Part shown: positions 36,992 to 43,749 of the stretch, in pieces | How the letters are laid out: each line of letters opens with the position of its first letter | Numbering within the stretch: position 1 is the first letter of the stretch | Source: MGOM01 sp035455265 | GTDB lineage: Bacteria > Chloroflexota > Anaerolineae > Anaerolineales > E44-bin32 | NCBI GenBank assembly: GCA_035455265.1 | Contig: DATIFK010000002.1 | Location: forward strand, 3,677-67,676 | Length of the DNA: 64,000 bases | Direction of reading: 5' to 3' | Program-made: the position numbers and the translations under genes | The notes under the pieces: model-generated | Database searches by the model: none | Told to the model about the DNA's origin: nothing | Seen by the model: only the letters and a program-made list of their open reading frames with translations

Positions 36992-37005
36992 TTGCGCCAG
37001 CGCAA
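36992..37005 (+). promoter_or_regulatory. Probable Crp/Fnr-type operator TTGCGC-CA-GCGCAA
   Basis: A perfect 14-bp dyad. Its centre (36998.5) lies 41.5 bases upstream of the start predicted from the TAGACT at 37028-37033, the standard place for a class II Crp/Fnr activator. The regulator gene is immediately upstream. Confidence 0.75.
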
Positions 37006-37027
37006 CGACAGCCCCTCTGGGGGCAGC

Positions 37028-37033
37028 TAGACT
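37028..37033 (+). promoter_or_regulatory. -10 element of the DUF1858-nirK operon
   Basis: TAGACT with nine bases to the ATG at 37043; predicted start 37040, leaving a leader of about three bases. No -35 match, as expected for an activated promoter. Confidence 0.6.
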
Positions 37034-37042
37034 GGCCTTGCG

Positions 37043-37285
37043 ATGGTCGACTTCCCGCGCCCCGCGGAGGCTTTGAAGCTCACCATAGGCGACCTGCTGA
37101 CACGCTGGCCGACTGGGGCTCGCGCCTTCGTGGAACACCGCATGGCCTGCATTGGGTGTGCGTTCAGCGCCTTCGACACCCTCGAGGAGGCCCTGGACAT
37201 GCATCACGTCCCGGCAGCCTCCTTCTTTCGCTCCCTTGAAGGCGCCGCGCCCGCCCTATCTCAAATCCATGGAGAAGAGACATGA
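37043..37285 (+). CDS. DUF1858 / hybrid-cluster-associated disulfide-type protein
   Basis: An 80-residue protein of the DUF1858 (TIGR03980-like, ScdA N-terminal-like) family. The motif MACIGCAFSAFDTLEEAL holds the redox pair Cys36/Cys39. ScdA/RIC proteins repair iron-sulfur centres damaged by NO, and small stand-alone DUF1858 proteins are common next to nitrogen-oxide and hybrid-cluster genes. Its position directly before a nitrite reductase-like gene fits a protective role against nitrosative stress, by inference. Its stop overlaps the next ATG by four bases. Confidence 0.85.
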   Translation: MVDFPRPAEALKLTIGDLLTRWPTGARAFVEHRMACIGCAFSAFDTLEEALDMHHVPAASFFRSLEGAAPALSQIHGEET

Positions 37286-38712
37286 AAGTCTGGAGCATTT
37301 GGATTCGTATCGCCCCCGTGTTGCTGGCGGCGCTGGCGGCCTGCGCGCCGGCCGCCACCCCCACGCTCCCGCCCTCCCCGCCCACCGTCCCTCCGGCGCC
37401 GACGCAGACCACGATGGTCCTGGAGCCGACGGTGCGCTACACGCTGGTGACGGGCGCCGGCACGGGCAAGTTGAACTTCGTCGGCCGCGGTGGAGATATC
37501 GACGGCCAGGCCAATCCGGTCCTGACCGCCCAACCCGGCGACGTCGTCGAAATCACCCTCGTCAACGGAGATTCCATCTTGCACGACCTGACGATCGACG
37601 AGTTCAACGTGAAGACGCCTCAGATTCAGAACCTCGATGAGACCGCCAAGGTGACCTTCACGGTCGATCGGGAAGGGGAGTTCTTCTACTACTGCACCGT
37701 CCCCGGCCATCGCCAGGCCGGAATGGAAGGGGTCCTGCGCGTCGGGAATCCCGCCGCTGCGACCGAAGCCCCCTCCCAGGCCGTCTCCGTCGTTCACAAC
37801 CCGGCCGACCTGCCGGGGCCAATCGGTCGCCGCGCCCCGCAGACGGTGGATGTCGAGCTGACGGCGCAGGAAGTCGTCGCCCAGCTGGCCGACGGCGCCA
37901 CCTATTCCTATTTCACTTTCAACGGCACCGTCCCGGGGCCGTTCGTGCGCGTGCGCGTCGGCGACACGGTGAACCTGACCCTGCACAACGACACGACCAG
38001 CACATTGGGCCACTCCATCGACCTGCACGCCGTCAACGGACCGGGAGGCGGCGCGGTCTACACCCAGACTCTGCCGGGCGAGACGCACGCGTTCTCCTTC
38101 CGTGCCCTCAATCCGGGGCTGTTCGTGTATCACTGCGCCACGCCGAGCGTGGCCCACCACATCGCCTCGGGCATGTACGGTCTCATCCTGGTCGAGCCGG
38201 AAGGGGGATTGCCGCCGGTGGACAAGGAGTTCTACGTGATGCAGGGCGAGATCTATACGGTCGAGCCTTTCGGCACCCAGGGCGCTCTCACCTTCAGCAT
38301 GGAGAAGATGCTGGCCGAGGATCCCGAGTACTTCGTCTTCAACGGCGCGGCCATGGCGCTGACCACGGACGAGAACGCCCTCCACGTCAATGTGGGCGAC
38401 AGCGTGCGCATCTTCTTCGGCGTCGGTGGTCCCAACGCCACGTCGTCGTTCCATGTCATCGGCGAGATCTTCGATCGCGTCTACCCGTTCGCCGCCCTGA
38501 CCTCGCCACCGCTGACCGACGTCCAGACCGTCAGCGTCCCACCCGGCGGCGCGGCCGTGGTCGAGTTCCGTGTCGACGTGCCCGGCCGCTACCTCCTGGT
38601 GGATCACGCTCTCAGTCGGTTGGAGCGCGGCCTGGTCGGGTTCTTGCTCGCCGAGGGGGCTGAGGATCCGACGATCTTCTCGGGCACGCTGACCGAAGGC
38701 TCCGGACACTGA
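37282..38712 (+). CDS. Cupredoxin-NirK fusion lipoprotein (copper nitrite reductase-like)
   Basis: A 476-residue exported protein. Residues 1-21 are a lipoprotein signal with lipobox LAAC (Cys21). A plastocyanin-like domain (about 50-155) has type 1 copper ligands His101, Cys138, His143 and Met148. The NirK-like two-domain core follows: type 1 ligands His244, Cys285, His292/293 and Met298; type 2 ligands His249, His284 and His391; active-site Asp247. The expected product is NO from nitrite, with the fused cupredoxin as electron donor. In PEYFVFNGAAMAL I find no His at the position of either the Alcaligenes or Neisseria second-sphere catalytic histidine, which is odd. It is coupled to DUF1858. 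Confidence 0.88.
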   Translation: MKVWSIWIRIAPVLLAALAACAPAATPTLPPSPPTVPPAPTQTTMVLEPTVRYTLVTGAGTGKLNFVGRGGDIDGQANPVLTAQPGDVVEITLVNGDSILHDLTIDEFNVKTPQIQNLDETAKVTFTVDREGEFFYYCTVPGHRQAGMEGVLRVGNPAAATEAPSQAVSVVHNPADLPGPIGRRAPQTVDVELTAQEVVAQLADGATYSYFTFNGTVPGPFVRVRVGDTVNLTLHNDTTSTLGHSIDLHAVNGPGGGAVYTQTLPGETHAFSFRALNPGLFVYHCATPSVAHHIASGMYGLILVEPEGGLPPVDKEFYVMQGEIYTVEPFGTQGALTFSMEKMLAEDPEYFVFNGAAMALTTDENALHVNVGDSVRIFFGVGGPNATSSFHVIGEIFDRVYPFAALTSPPLTDVQTVSVPPGGAAVVEFRVDVPGRYLLVDHALSRLERGLVGFLLAEGAEDPTIFSGTLTEGSGH

Positions 38713-38774
38713 TCGAGGACTCGCGTCTGAAGCGACTCTGAGCGGAGCGGCGGGGCCGAGTGTTGGCCCCGTCG

Positions 38775-38814
38775 CGCAGTCGAAGAGCGCTTGCGCAAGG
38801 GCCCTTCGACTGCG
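38775..38814. terminator. Hairpin after nirK
   Basis: CGCAGTCGAAG (38775-38785) and CTTCGACTGCG (38804-38814) are perfect 11-bp arms. The 311-bp gap between nirK and tatA also holds a CGAAGGCGCC/GGCCTTCG pair near 38837 and the tatA promoter; no gene is seen. Confidence 0.6.
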
Positions 38815-38979
38815 GTCGCAGTGTCCGGCGTTGTGCCCGAAGGCGCCAGGCGGCCTTCGCTCAGGGACCCTGGCAAGCTCCTTTGCAGTAGGTCACAGAG
38901 CGAACTTGGAGCCCGGGGCCACCAGGCTAGACGAAGGGCTCTCTGCATCCTATGACAGGTGCCACCGGCCGCCGCGTCG

Positions 38980-38985
38980 TATAAT
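38980..38985 (+). promoter_or_regulatory. -10 element of the tatA-cupin-4TM operon
   Basis: Perfect TATAAT; start near 38992, leader of about 30 bases with GGGAG at 39011-39015 upstream of the ATG. Confidence 0.6.
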
Positions 38986-39023
38986 GCATCCAAACTGCTG
39001 GCTCGAGAACGGGAGCCGATAGG

Positions 39024-39218
39024 ATGGAAGGCATGCGCAGCATCGGTCTGCCGGAACTGCTGATCATCGTCGGGATCGTCGTGTTGATCTTCGGCGTCGG
39101 GCGGATCTCCAAGCTTGGAGGCGAACTCGGGCGCGGGATCCGCGCCTTCCGCGACGGGCTCAGCGGCAAGGACGACGAGGAACAGCCCCCGAAGGACACG
39201 CCAACGGGCGCCTCCTAG
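39024..39218 (+). CDS. tatA: Twin-arginine translocase subunit TatA/TatE
   Basis: A 64-residue protein: one N-terminal membrane helix (LPELLIIVGIVVLIFGVGRI), an amphipathic helix (SKLGGELGRGIRAFRDGLSG) and an acidic tail. The Gly between helices and F-G near the helix end are typical of TatA. TatA oligomers form the pore for folded proteins carrying twin-arginine signals. No tatC is present in the window. An in-frame ATG three codons later is an alternative start. Placed with copper/redox genes it may help export of cofactor-loaded enzymes, although NirK here has a lipoprotein signal. Confidence 0.9.
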   Translation: MEGMRSIGLPELLIIVGIVVLIFGVGRISKLGGELGRGIRAFRDGLSGKDDEEQPPKDTPTGAS

Positions 39219-39240
39219 GTTTGGAAAGCTGAGTCCGCCC

Positions 39241-39579
39241 GTGGTCGACGAAACCCACCTTGTTCCCGACCTGGGATCGCTGCTGTCGACCGCCCTGACC
39301 GACAGCATCGTCAGCCGGACGGTGTACGCCGGTGAACACGTCAAGGTCACGCTGTTCGCCTTCGCCGCCGGACAGGAACTGAGCGAGCACACCGCCTCGC
39401 AACCCGCGGTGCTGCACGTGTTGAAGGGCCAGGGCCGGATTCGACTGGGGAGCCAGAGCTCCGCCGCCGGTCCTGGAACCTGGGCCTATATGCCGGCCCA
39501 TCTGCCGCACAGCGTGCACGCCGAAACCGAGCTCACCCTTCTCCTGTTGCTCCTCAAAGGCGCCGAGCCCGAACCTTAG
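39241..39579 (+). CDS. Cupin-domain protein
   Basis: A 112-residue single-cupin protein from a GTG start 22 bases after tatA. Motif 1 appears as SEHTASQPAVLHVLKGQGRI and motif 2 as GTWAYMPAHLPHSVHA, giving several His residues suited to metal binding. Stand-alone cupins near redox regulons often bind a metal or small ligand and have no fixed function. The frame is open upstream but overlaps tatA in another frame, so the GTG is preferred. Next gene is 33 bases away. Confidence 0.78.
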   Translation: MVDETHLVPDLGSLLSTALTDSIVSRTVYAGEHVKVTLFAFAAGQELSEHTASQPAVLHVLKGQGRIRLGSQSSAAGPGTWAYMPAHLPHSVHAETELTLLLLLLKGAEPEP

Positions 39580-39612
39580 CCCGGCCGTGGCCCACGTCAG
39601 GTCGAGGCGGTC

Positions 39613-40017
39613 ATGCCTACCCTGGCCCGTTGGTACATCAAGACCTCGTTCGCTTGGCTGGCCCTGGCCCTGCTTCTGGGGGTTGTATCGGTCATCTTGC
39701 CGGCCAGTTGGCCCTCGGCCGCCTTTGCCCCGGTCCAGATGCATGCCTTCGTTGTTGGATGGATTACGCAACTGATCTTCGGGGTGGTCTACTGGATGTT
39801 CCCCAAAGCCAGCACCGAGCATCCCCGAGGAAGCGAAGGCCTGGCCGCGGCGACGTATGTTCTCCTCAATGCCGGACTCGCGGCGCGCGCGGTGGGTGAA
39901 CCCATGGCGGCCTTGGGCGGCCCGGGCGCGCTATGGCTGATAGGTTCCGCTCTGATGCAGTGGCTGGCGGGACTGGGTTTCGTCCTCAACACCTGGCCAA
40001 GGGTGAAGGGGGGTTGA
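39613..40017 (+). CDS. Small four-helix heme-copper-oxidase-like membrane protein A
   Basis: A 134-residue protein with four membrane helices. The segment APVQMHAFVVGWITQLIFGV followed by YWMFPK resembles the helix pair of cytochrome oxidase/NO reductase large subunits, where a His starts a helix and a Y-(Y/W)-x-x-P ends it. Only that part of the oxidase is present: no binuclear-centre His cluster is seen, so it is not an oxidase by itself. It is paralogous to the next gene, which starts one base after its stop. The location beside NirK suggests NO or haem handling, by inference. Confidence 0.65.
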   Translation: MPTLARWYIKTSFAWLALALLLGVVSVILPASWPSAAFAPVQMHAFVVGWITQLIFGVVYWMFPKASTEHPRGSEGLAAATYVLLNAGLAARAVGEPMAALGGPGALWLIGSALMQWLAGLGFVLNTWPRVKGG

Positions 40018-40018
40018 G

Positions 40019-40423
40019 ATGCCGCGGCTGACGCGCTGGGCCTTGCGGCTGGCCCTCCTTCACCTGATCTTGGGATTCAGCCTGGGTGCGCTGATGTTGT
40101 GCGCAAAGGCCAGCGGTGTTTGCGCCTGGGCGTGGCCGCTGCGCGGACTCCACATCGAACTTCTCACCATCGGCTGGACGGCGCAGCTGGCGCTGGCCGT
40201 GGCCTACTGGATTCTCCCTCGCCACCCTGGCGGGCGGCGCGGTCCAGAGGCGCCGGCGTGGGCGGCCTGGGCTTTGCTTAACCTCGGCGTGTGGGTTTCC
40301 GGTCTGACGATGGCGCTGGTGGGACCGCGCCTGCTCCTCGGGGTCGGCCACTCCGCCGAGGCGCTGGGGATCCTGGTCTTCGCGGTACAGCTCTGGCCGC
40401 GAGTGAAGGCCTTCGGGGTGTAG
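40019..40423 (+). CDS. Small four-helix heme-copper-oxidase-like membrane protein B
   Basis: A 134-residue paralog of the preceding protein and of the same length. It keeps L-H-I-E-L-L-T-I-G-W-T-A-Q-L and AVAYWILPRH, and a C-terminal helix ending in WPRVKAFG where the first protein has WPRVKGG. The shared H, G-W, Q-L and Y-W-x-x-P are the only strongly conserved features, so the His is a candidate haem ligand. The two probably form a heterodimer. The stop lies four bases from the convergent glycosyltransferase stop within a GTAGGCCCCTAC palindrome. Confidence 0.65.
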   Translation: MPRLTRWALRLALLHLILGFSLGALMLCAKASGVCAWAWPLRGLHIELLTIGWTAQLALAVAYWILPRHPGGRRGPEAPAWAAWALLNLGVWVSGLTMALVGPRLLLGVGHSAEALGILVFAVQLWPRVKAFGV

Positions 40424-40427
40424 GCCC

Positions 40428-41447
40428 CTACGCCACCGCCCACCAATCCCGGCCTTCAGCCAGATTCATTCCTTTCAGCCGGGTCCGGATGATCTCGCGT
40501 GCCCCGCGCGCTCCGACGGCGGCAAGCACGACCGTCCCGGGCGTCGCGTGCAACAGCTCCGTTAGGTCGTCGGGCGCGTGGATCGGTTTCCCCCGGCGGC
40601 TACGGCCGATCTTCACCGGATCGATGTCAATGAAAGCCAGCAACGGCGCCCCCTCGCGCACGAGATGCTTGCCGAGTCGGCGCCCGATGGCTCCGGCGCC
40701 CCAGACGATGACCCCGGGTGCCTGCCGCAGCGGACCCTGCATCAAGTAGTGGGCCTTGGCGCGCAGGAAGTTCTCCACCGAGTAGCGCGAGTCGGTGCGC
40801 GTCGCCCGCGCCGGGTGGTCCCGCCAGGCCATCAGCGGGCGTTCGACCTTGGCGAAGCGCGCGCCGGCCAGGTGCATCCGCAGCCACAGATCGTAGTCCT
40901 CCGGCCAACCGTGATCCTGGTAGCCGCCCAAGCGATCGAGCCAGCTGCGGCGCACCATCACCGAAGGATGGACCAGAGGGCTCTCGACGAACATCTCACG
41001 GGCGATGGCCTCTGGCGTGGTCAGCCCGTTCAACCATTCGATGTAGAGGCGAAAGCCTTCCCTGATCTCCTCCGGCGGGAACCCCTCCACCAGGCAGCCG
41101 ACGGCGGCCAGGTCCGGCTCGGCCGCCAGCCGGTCCCACTGTGCCTGCAGCCGATCGGGGTAGGCGAGGTCATCGGCGTCGTGGCGGGCGATGACATCCG
41201 CCCGACAGGCCTTCCAGCCTGCGTTGAGCGCTTCGATGAGACCGGCGTGCGCCCGGCGGACCACGCGGAGGCGCGCATCGCGCGCCGCCCACGCCTCCAG
41301 CCGACCGGCGGTGGCGTCGCTCGAGCCGTCGTCGACGGCGATCAGTTCGAGGTCGTTCAGAGATTGAGCCAGAATCGATTCGACCGCGGCGTCGACTGTC
41401 GCCTCCGCGTTGTAGCATGGCATCAGGACGGAGACGCGAGGAGTCAT
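40428..41447 (-). CDS. Family 2 glycosyltransferase with C-terminal Rossmann-like domain
   Basis: A 339-residue protein. The first ~230 residues are a GT-A glycosyltransferase 2: VSVLMPCYNAEATVDAAVES, DDGSSDAT, and the metal site in ARHDADDLAYPDR, with EDYDLWLR as the acidic catalytic region. The last ~90 residues begin VIVWGAGAIGRRLGKHL, a nucleotide-binding beta-alpha-beta start as in PglD-like or CoA-binding domains. The combined protein may add and report on a sugar whose precursor binds the C-terminal domain; that is speculative. It is cytoplasmic or peripheral. No polysaccharide gene cluster surrounds it. Confidence 0.85.
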   Translation of the reverse strand: MTPRVSVLMPCYNAEATVDAAVESILAQSLNDLELIAVDDGSSDATAGRLEAWAARDARLRVVRRAHAGLIEALNAGWKACRADVIARHDADDLAYPDRLQAQWDRLAAEPDLAAVGCLVEGFPPEEIREGFRLYIEWLNGLTTPEAIAREMFVESPLVHPSVMVRRSWLDRLGGYQDHGWPEDYDLWLRMHLAGARFAKVERPLMAWRDHPARATRTDSRYSVENFLRAKAHYLMQGPLRQAPGVIVWGAGAIGRRLGKHLVREGAPLLAFIDIDPVKIGRSRRGKPIHAPDDLTELLHATPGTVVLAAVGARGAREIIRTRLKGMNLAEGRDWWAVA

Positions 41448-41590
41448 CAGTTATCAGTTATCAGTTATCAGTTTCTTGCAGCTTCAGGGCAATCATATGA
41501 CCGAAGGCCCGCGGCGGCTCAGTCGGATGATGAGAACTGACCGTGCAGGCCAGGACAGGTATTGACTGATGACTGATGACTGGTGACTGA
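41448..41590. repeat. CAGTTAT / GACTGATGA tandem word repeats
   Basis: Tandem TATCAGT words at one end and ACTGATG words at the other can pair. It lies between the permease gene and the glycosyltransferase gene, both on the minus strand. Confidence 0.7.
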
Positions 41591-41593
41591 CGA

Positions 41594-42565
41594 CTACGTT
41601 TCCCCGAGTTTCGTTCCCTGTCGTCCGAGGCGTGGATCGAGGGCGTCCCGCAGGCCGTCACCCAGAAGGTTGAAGCCCAGCACGGTCAGCATGATGGCGA
41701 GGCCCGGGAAGAACACCAAGTGCGGAGCGGTGAAGACCTGGTTGCGGTCCTTGCCGAGCATCGATCCCCACTCCGGGGTCGGCGGCTGGGCCCCCAGGCC
41801 GAGGAAGGACAGCGCCGCAGCGTCCAGGATGGCGGTAGCGATGCCGAGCGTCCCCTGGACGATCAGCGGAGTCAACGCGTTCGGCAAGACCGAACGAAAC
41901 AGGATCGTCCCCATGCCGGCGCCGAGGGCGCGCGAGGCAGCGACAAAGTCGCTCTCTTTGACCGACAGCACGCTGGCGCGGACCACCCGGGCGTAGATGG
42001 GGATCGACACAATCCCGATCGCCAGCAGGGCGTTGATCAGACCGGGTCCGAGCACCGCCACGATGGCGATCGCCAACAGAAGCGAGGGGAAGGCGAGCAA
42101 GACGTCCATGACGCGCATGATGACGTCTTCGACCCATCCGCCCAGGTAACCAGCCAGCGCGCCGAGCACTGTCCCTACCGCGATGGCGAAACCCACCGAG
42201 ACGATGCCGATGATGAGCGAATAGCGCGAGCCGTAGAGCACCCGGCTGAACAGGTCGCGCACGTTGCTGTCGATCCCCATGAAGTGCTGCGGTTGGTCGC
42301 TCGGGCAGCCGAGCAGGTGGATGCACGGTGGTTGCCGCGCCCCCACAGGCTCGATTCCGATCAGGACCTGATACGGGTCGTACGGGGCAATGTAGGTGGC
42401 GGTGAGAGCGATCAGGACCAGGGCCCCCAGCATGGCTGCGCCGACCATGGCCGAACGGCGCTGGAAGAGCCGCCGCCACGTCGTGCGCCACAGGCTGACC
42501 GGCTGGCCGGCCAGGCTTTCGGCCGGCAGAAGACGTACGCCGGGAGAGGTGCTGTCGGCCGTCAC
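41594..42565 (-). CDS. Oligopeptide ABC transporter permease (DppC type)
   Basis: A 323-residue permease with six membrane helices and an N-terminal extension of the OppC/DppC type. The inner-membrane EAA loop is ASRALGAGMGTILFRSVLPN. An unusual periplasmic stretch GARQPPCIHLLGCPSDQPQHF carries two cysteines, which may form a disulfide. The start is a GTG with AGGGGAA upstream; the longer upstream frame overlaps the DppB gene. It pairs with the preceding DppB permease eight bases away. The ATP-binding subunits are not in this window. Confidence 0.92.
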   Translation of the reverse strand: MTADSTSPGVRLLPAESLAGQPVSLWRTTWRRLFQRRSAMVGAAMLGALVLIALTATYIAPYDPYQVLIGIEPVGARQPPCIHLLGCPSDQPQHFMGIDSNVRDLFSRVLYGSRYSLIIGIVSVGFAIAVGTVLGALAGYLGGWVEDVIMRVMDVLLAFPSLLLAIAIVAVLGPGLINALLAIGIVSIPIYARVVRASVLSVKESDFVAASRALGAGMGTILFRSVLPNALTPLIVQGTLGIATAILDAAALSFLGLGAQPPTPEWGSMLGKDRNQVFTAPHLVFFPGLAIMLTVLGFNLLGDGLRDALDPRLGRQGTKLGET

Positions 42566-42573
42566 GCATTCCC

Positions 42574-43641
42574 CTAGGGGAGCCGGATGCGCGGGTCGAG
42601 GTAGGTGTAGGACAGATCGACGAGCATGTTGATGGCGACGTAGCCGAAGGCGATGACCAGAGTGAACGCCTGGATGATCGGGTAGTCGCGGGCGGTGATG
42701 GCCTCGAACAGGATGCGGCCGACGCCCGCCAAACCAAAGACGGTTTCCGTCAACACCGCCCCGCCCAGCAGTCCGCCGAGCGACAGGCCGATGATGGTGA
42801 CCACAGGTAGCAGAGCGTTGCGCAGCGCGTGCCTCATCACCAGGCGCGCCCGCGGCACGCCCTTGGCTTTGGCCGCCCGGATGTACTCCTGCCCCAGGAC
42901 GTCCAGCAGGCTGGAGCGGGTCATCCGGGCGATGATCGACAGCGGGATGGTCGACAGGGCCATCGCCGGCAGGATCAAGTGCTTGAGCACGTCGAACAGG
43001 ACCGGCCAGTTGAACGTCAGCAGGGAGTTGAAGATATACAGATTGGCGAAGAACTCCATCACCTTGTAGAAGCCTGTCGTGGTGTCGAAGTTCAGACCCC
43101 ACACCTGGAAGAAGGGCGTGGCCGTCAGCCCGGCGGTGATCCTTCCCGACGGAGGCAGGATCCCGAGTACGATCGAAAACAGGTAGGCCAGCATCAGGCC
43201 CAACCAGAACACCGGCATCGAAACGCCGATATTGGCTCCGGCCATCGTAGCGATATCGACCGGGGAATTGTGCCGGATGGCGGAGATGATCCCGGCGGGC
43301 ACGCCGACGATGATCGCCAACAGCAGCGCCGCCATGCTCAATTCGATGGTCATGGGCAGACGTTCAGCGAGGATGATCGAGACCGGGCGGCTGAAGCGGA
43401 TGGATTCACCGAAGTCGGCCCGGACCATATTGCCCATGTAGATGAAGAACTGCGTCGTGATCGGGCGGTCGAGGCCCATGAGGTGATTCCAGCGGGCACA
43501 CACCTCTTCGGTGGCATGCTCACCCAGCATCGCCCGGCACGGATCGCCCGGGATCAGGCGGGCCAATACGAACACGGCCACCAGGATCCCGAACAGGACC
43601 GGGATTGAAGTCAACAAGCGGCGAACGGTGTACTGCACCAT
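42574..43641 (-). CDS. Oligopeptide ABC transporter permease (DppB type)
   Basis: A 355-residue permease with six helices. The start MVQYTVRRLLTSIPVLFGIL is the typical DppB/OppB N-terminus, so the ATG at 43641 is preferred over one six codons earlier. The EAA loop is AAKAKGVPRARLVMRHALRN. A periplasmic Cys pair is also visible (GDPCRAML ... EEVCARW). It forms the membrane channel with the downstream DppC-type permease and receives substrate from the lipoprotein encoded upstream. Confidence 0.92.
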   Translation of the reverse strand: MVQYTVRRLLTSIPVLFGILVAVFVLARLIPGDPCRAMLGEHATEEVCARWNHLMGLDRPITTQFFIYMGNMVRADFGESIRFSRPVSIILAERLPMTIELSMAALLLAIIVGVPAGIISAIRHNSPVDIATMAGANIGVSMPVFWLGLMLAYLFSIVLGILPPSGRITAGLTATPFFQVWGLNFDTTTGFYKVMEFFANLYIFNSLLTFNWPVLFDVLKHLILPAMALSTIPLSIIARMTRSSLLDVLGQEYIRAAKAKGVPRARLVMRHALRNALLPVVTIIGLSLGGLLGGAVLTETVFGLAGVGRILFEAITARDYPIIQAFTLVIAFGYVAINMLVDLSYTYLDPRIRLP

Positions 43642-43683
43642 CGATAAGGACCTTGCCAACCAGCCGGACGTTCTTGGGGAAAG

Positions 43684-43720
43684 CCGCGGGGCGGGAGGCG
43701 TTGGGCTTCCCGCCCCGCGG
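43684..43720 (-). terminator. GC-rich hairpin between the binding protein and permease genes
   Basis: CCGCGGGGCGGGA and TCCCGCCCCGCGG are perfect 13-bp arms around an 11-base loop. It lies 30 bases after the binding-protein stop and upstream of dppB, so it may attenuate or stabilise the transcript and raise the ratio of binding protein to permease. Confidence 0.65.
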
Positions 43721-43749
43721 TTCCCTTCAGGTCAAAGCCTGGATTCCGA

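Noticed and set aside
39115..39240. Longer N-terminus for the cupin gene
   Set aside because: It would overlap tatA out of frame and add low-complexity Arg/Pro sequence unlike a cupin.
41448..41590. Tandem TATCAGT/ACTGATG words, considered as a CRISPR remnant
   Set aside because: Words are 7-9 bases with no unique spacers, and no cas gene is present.
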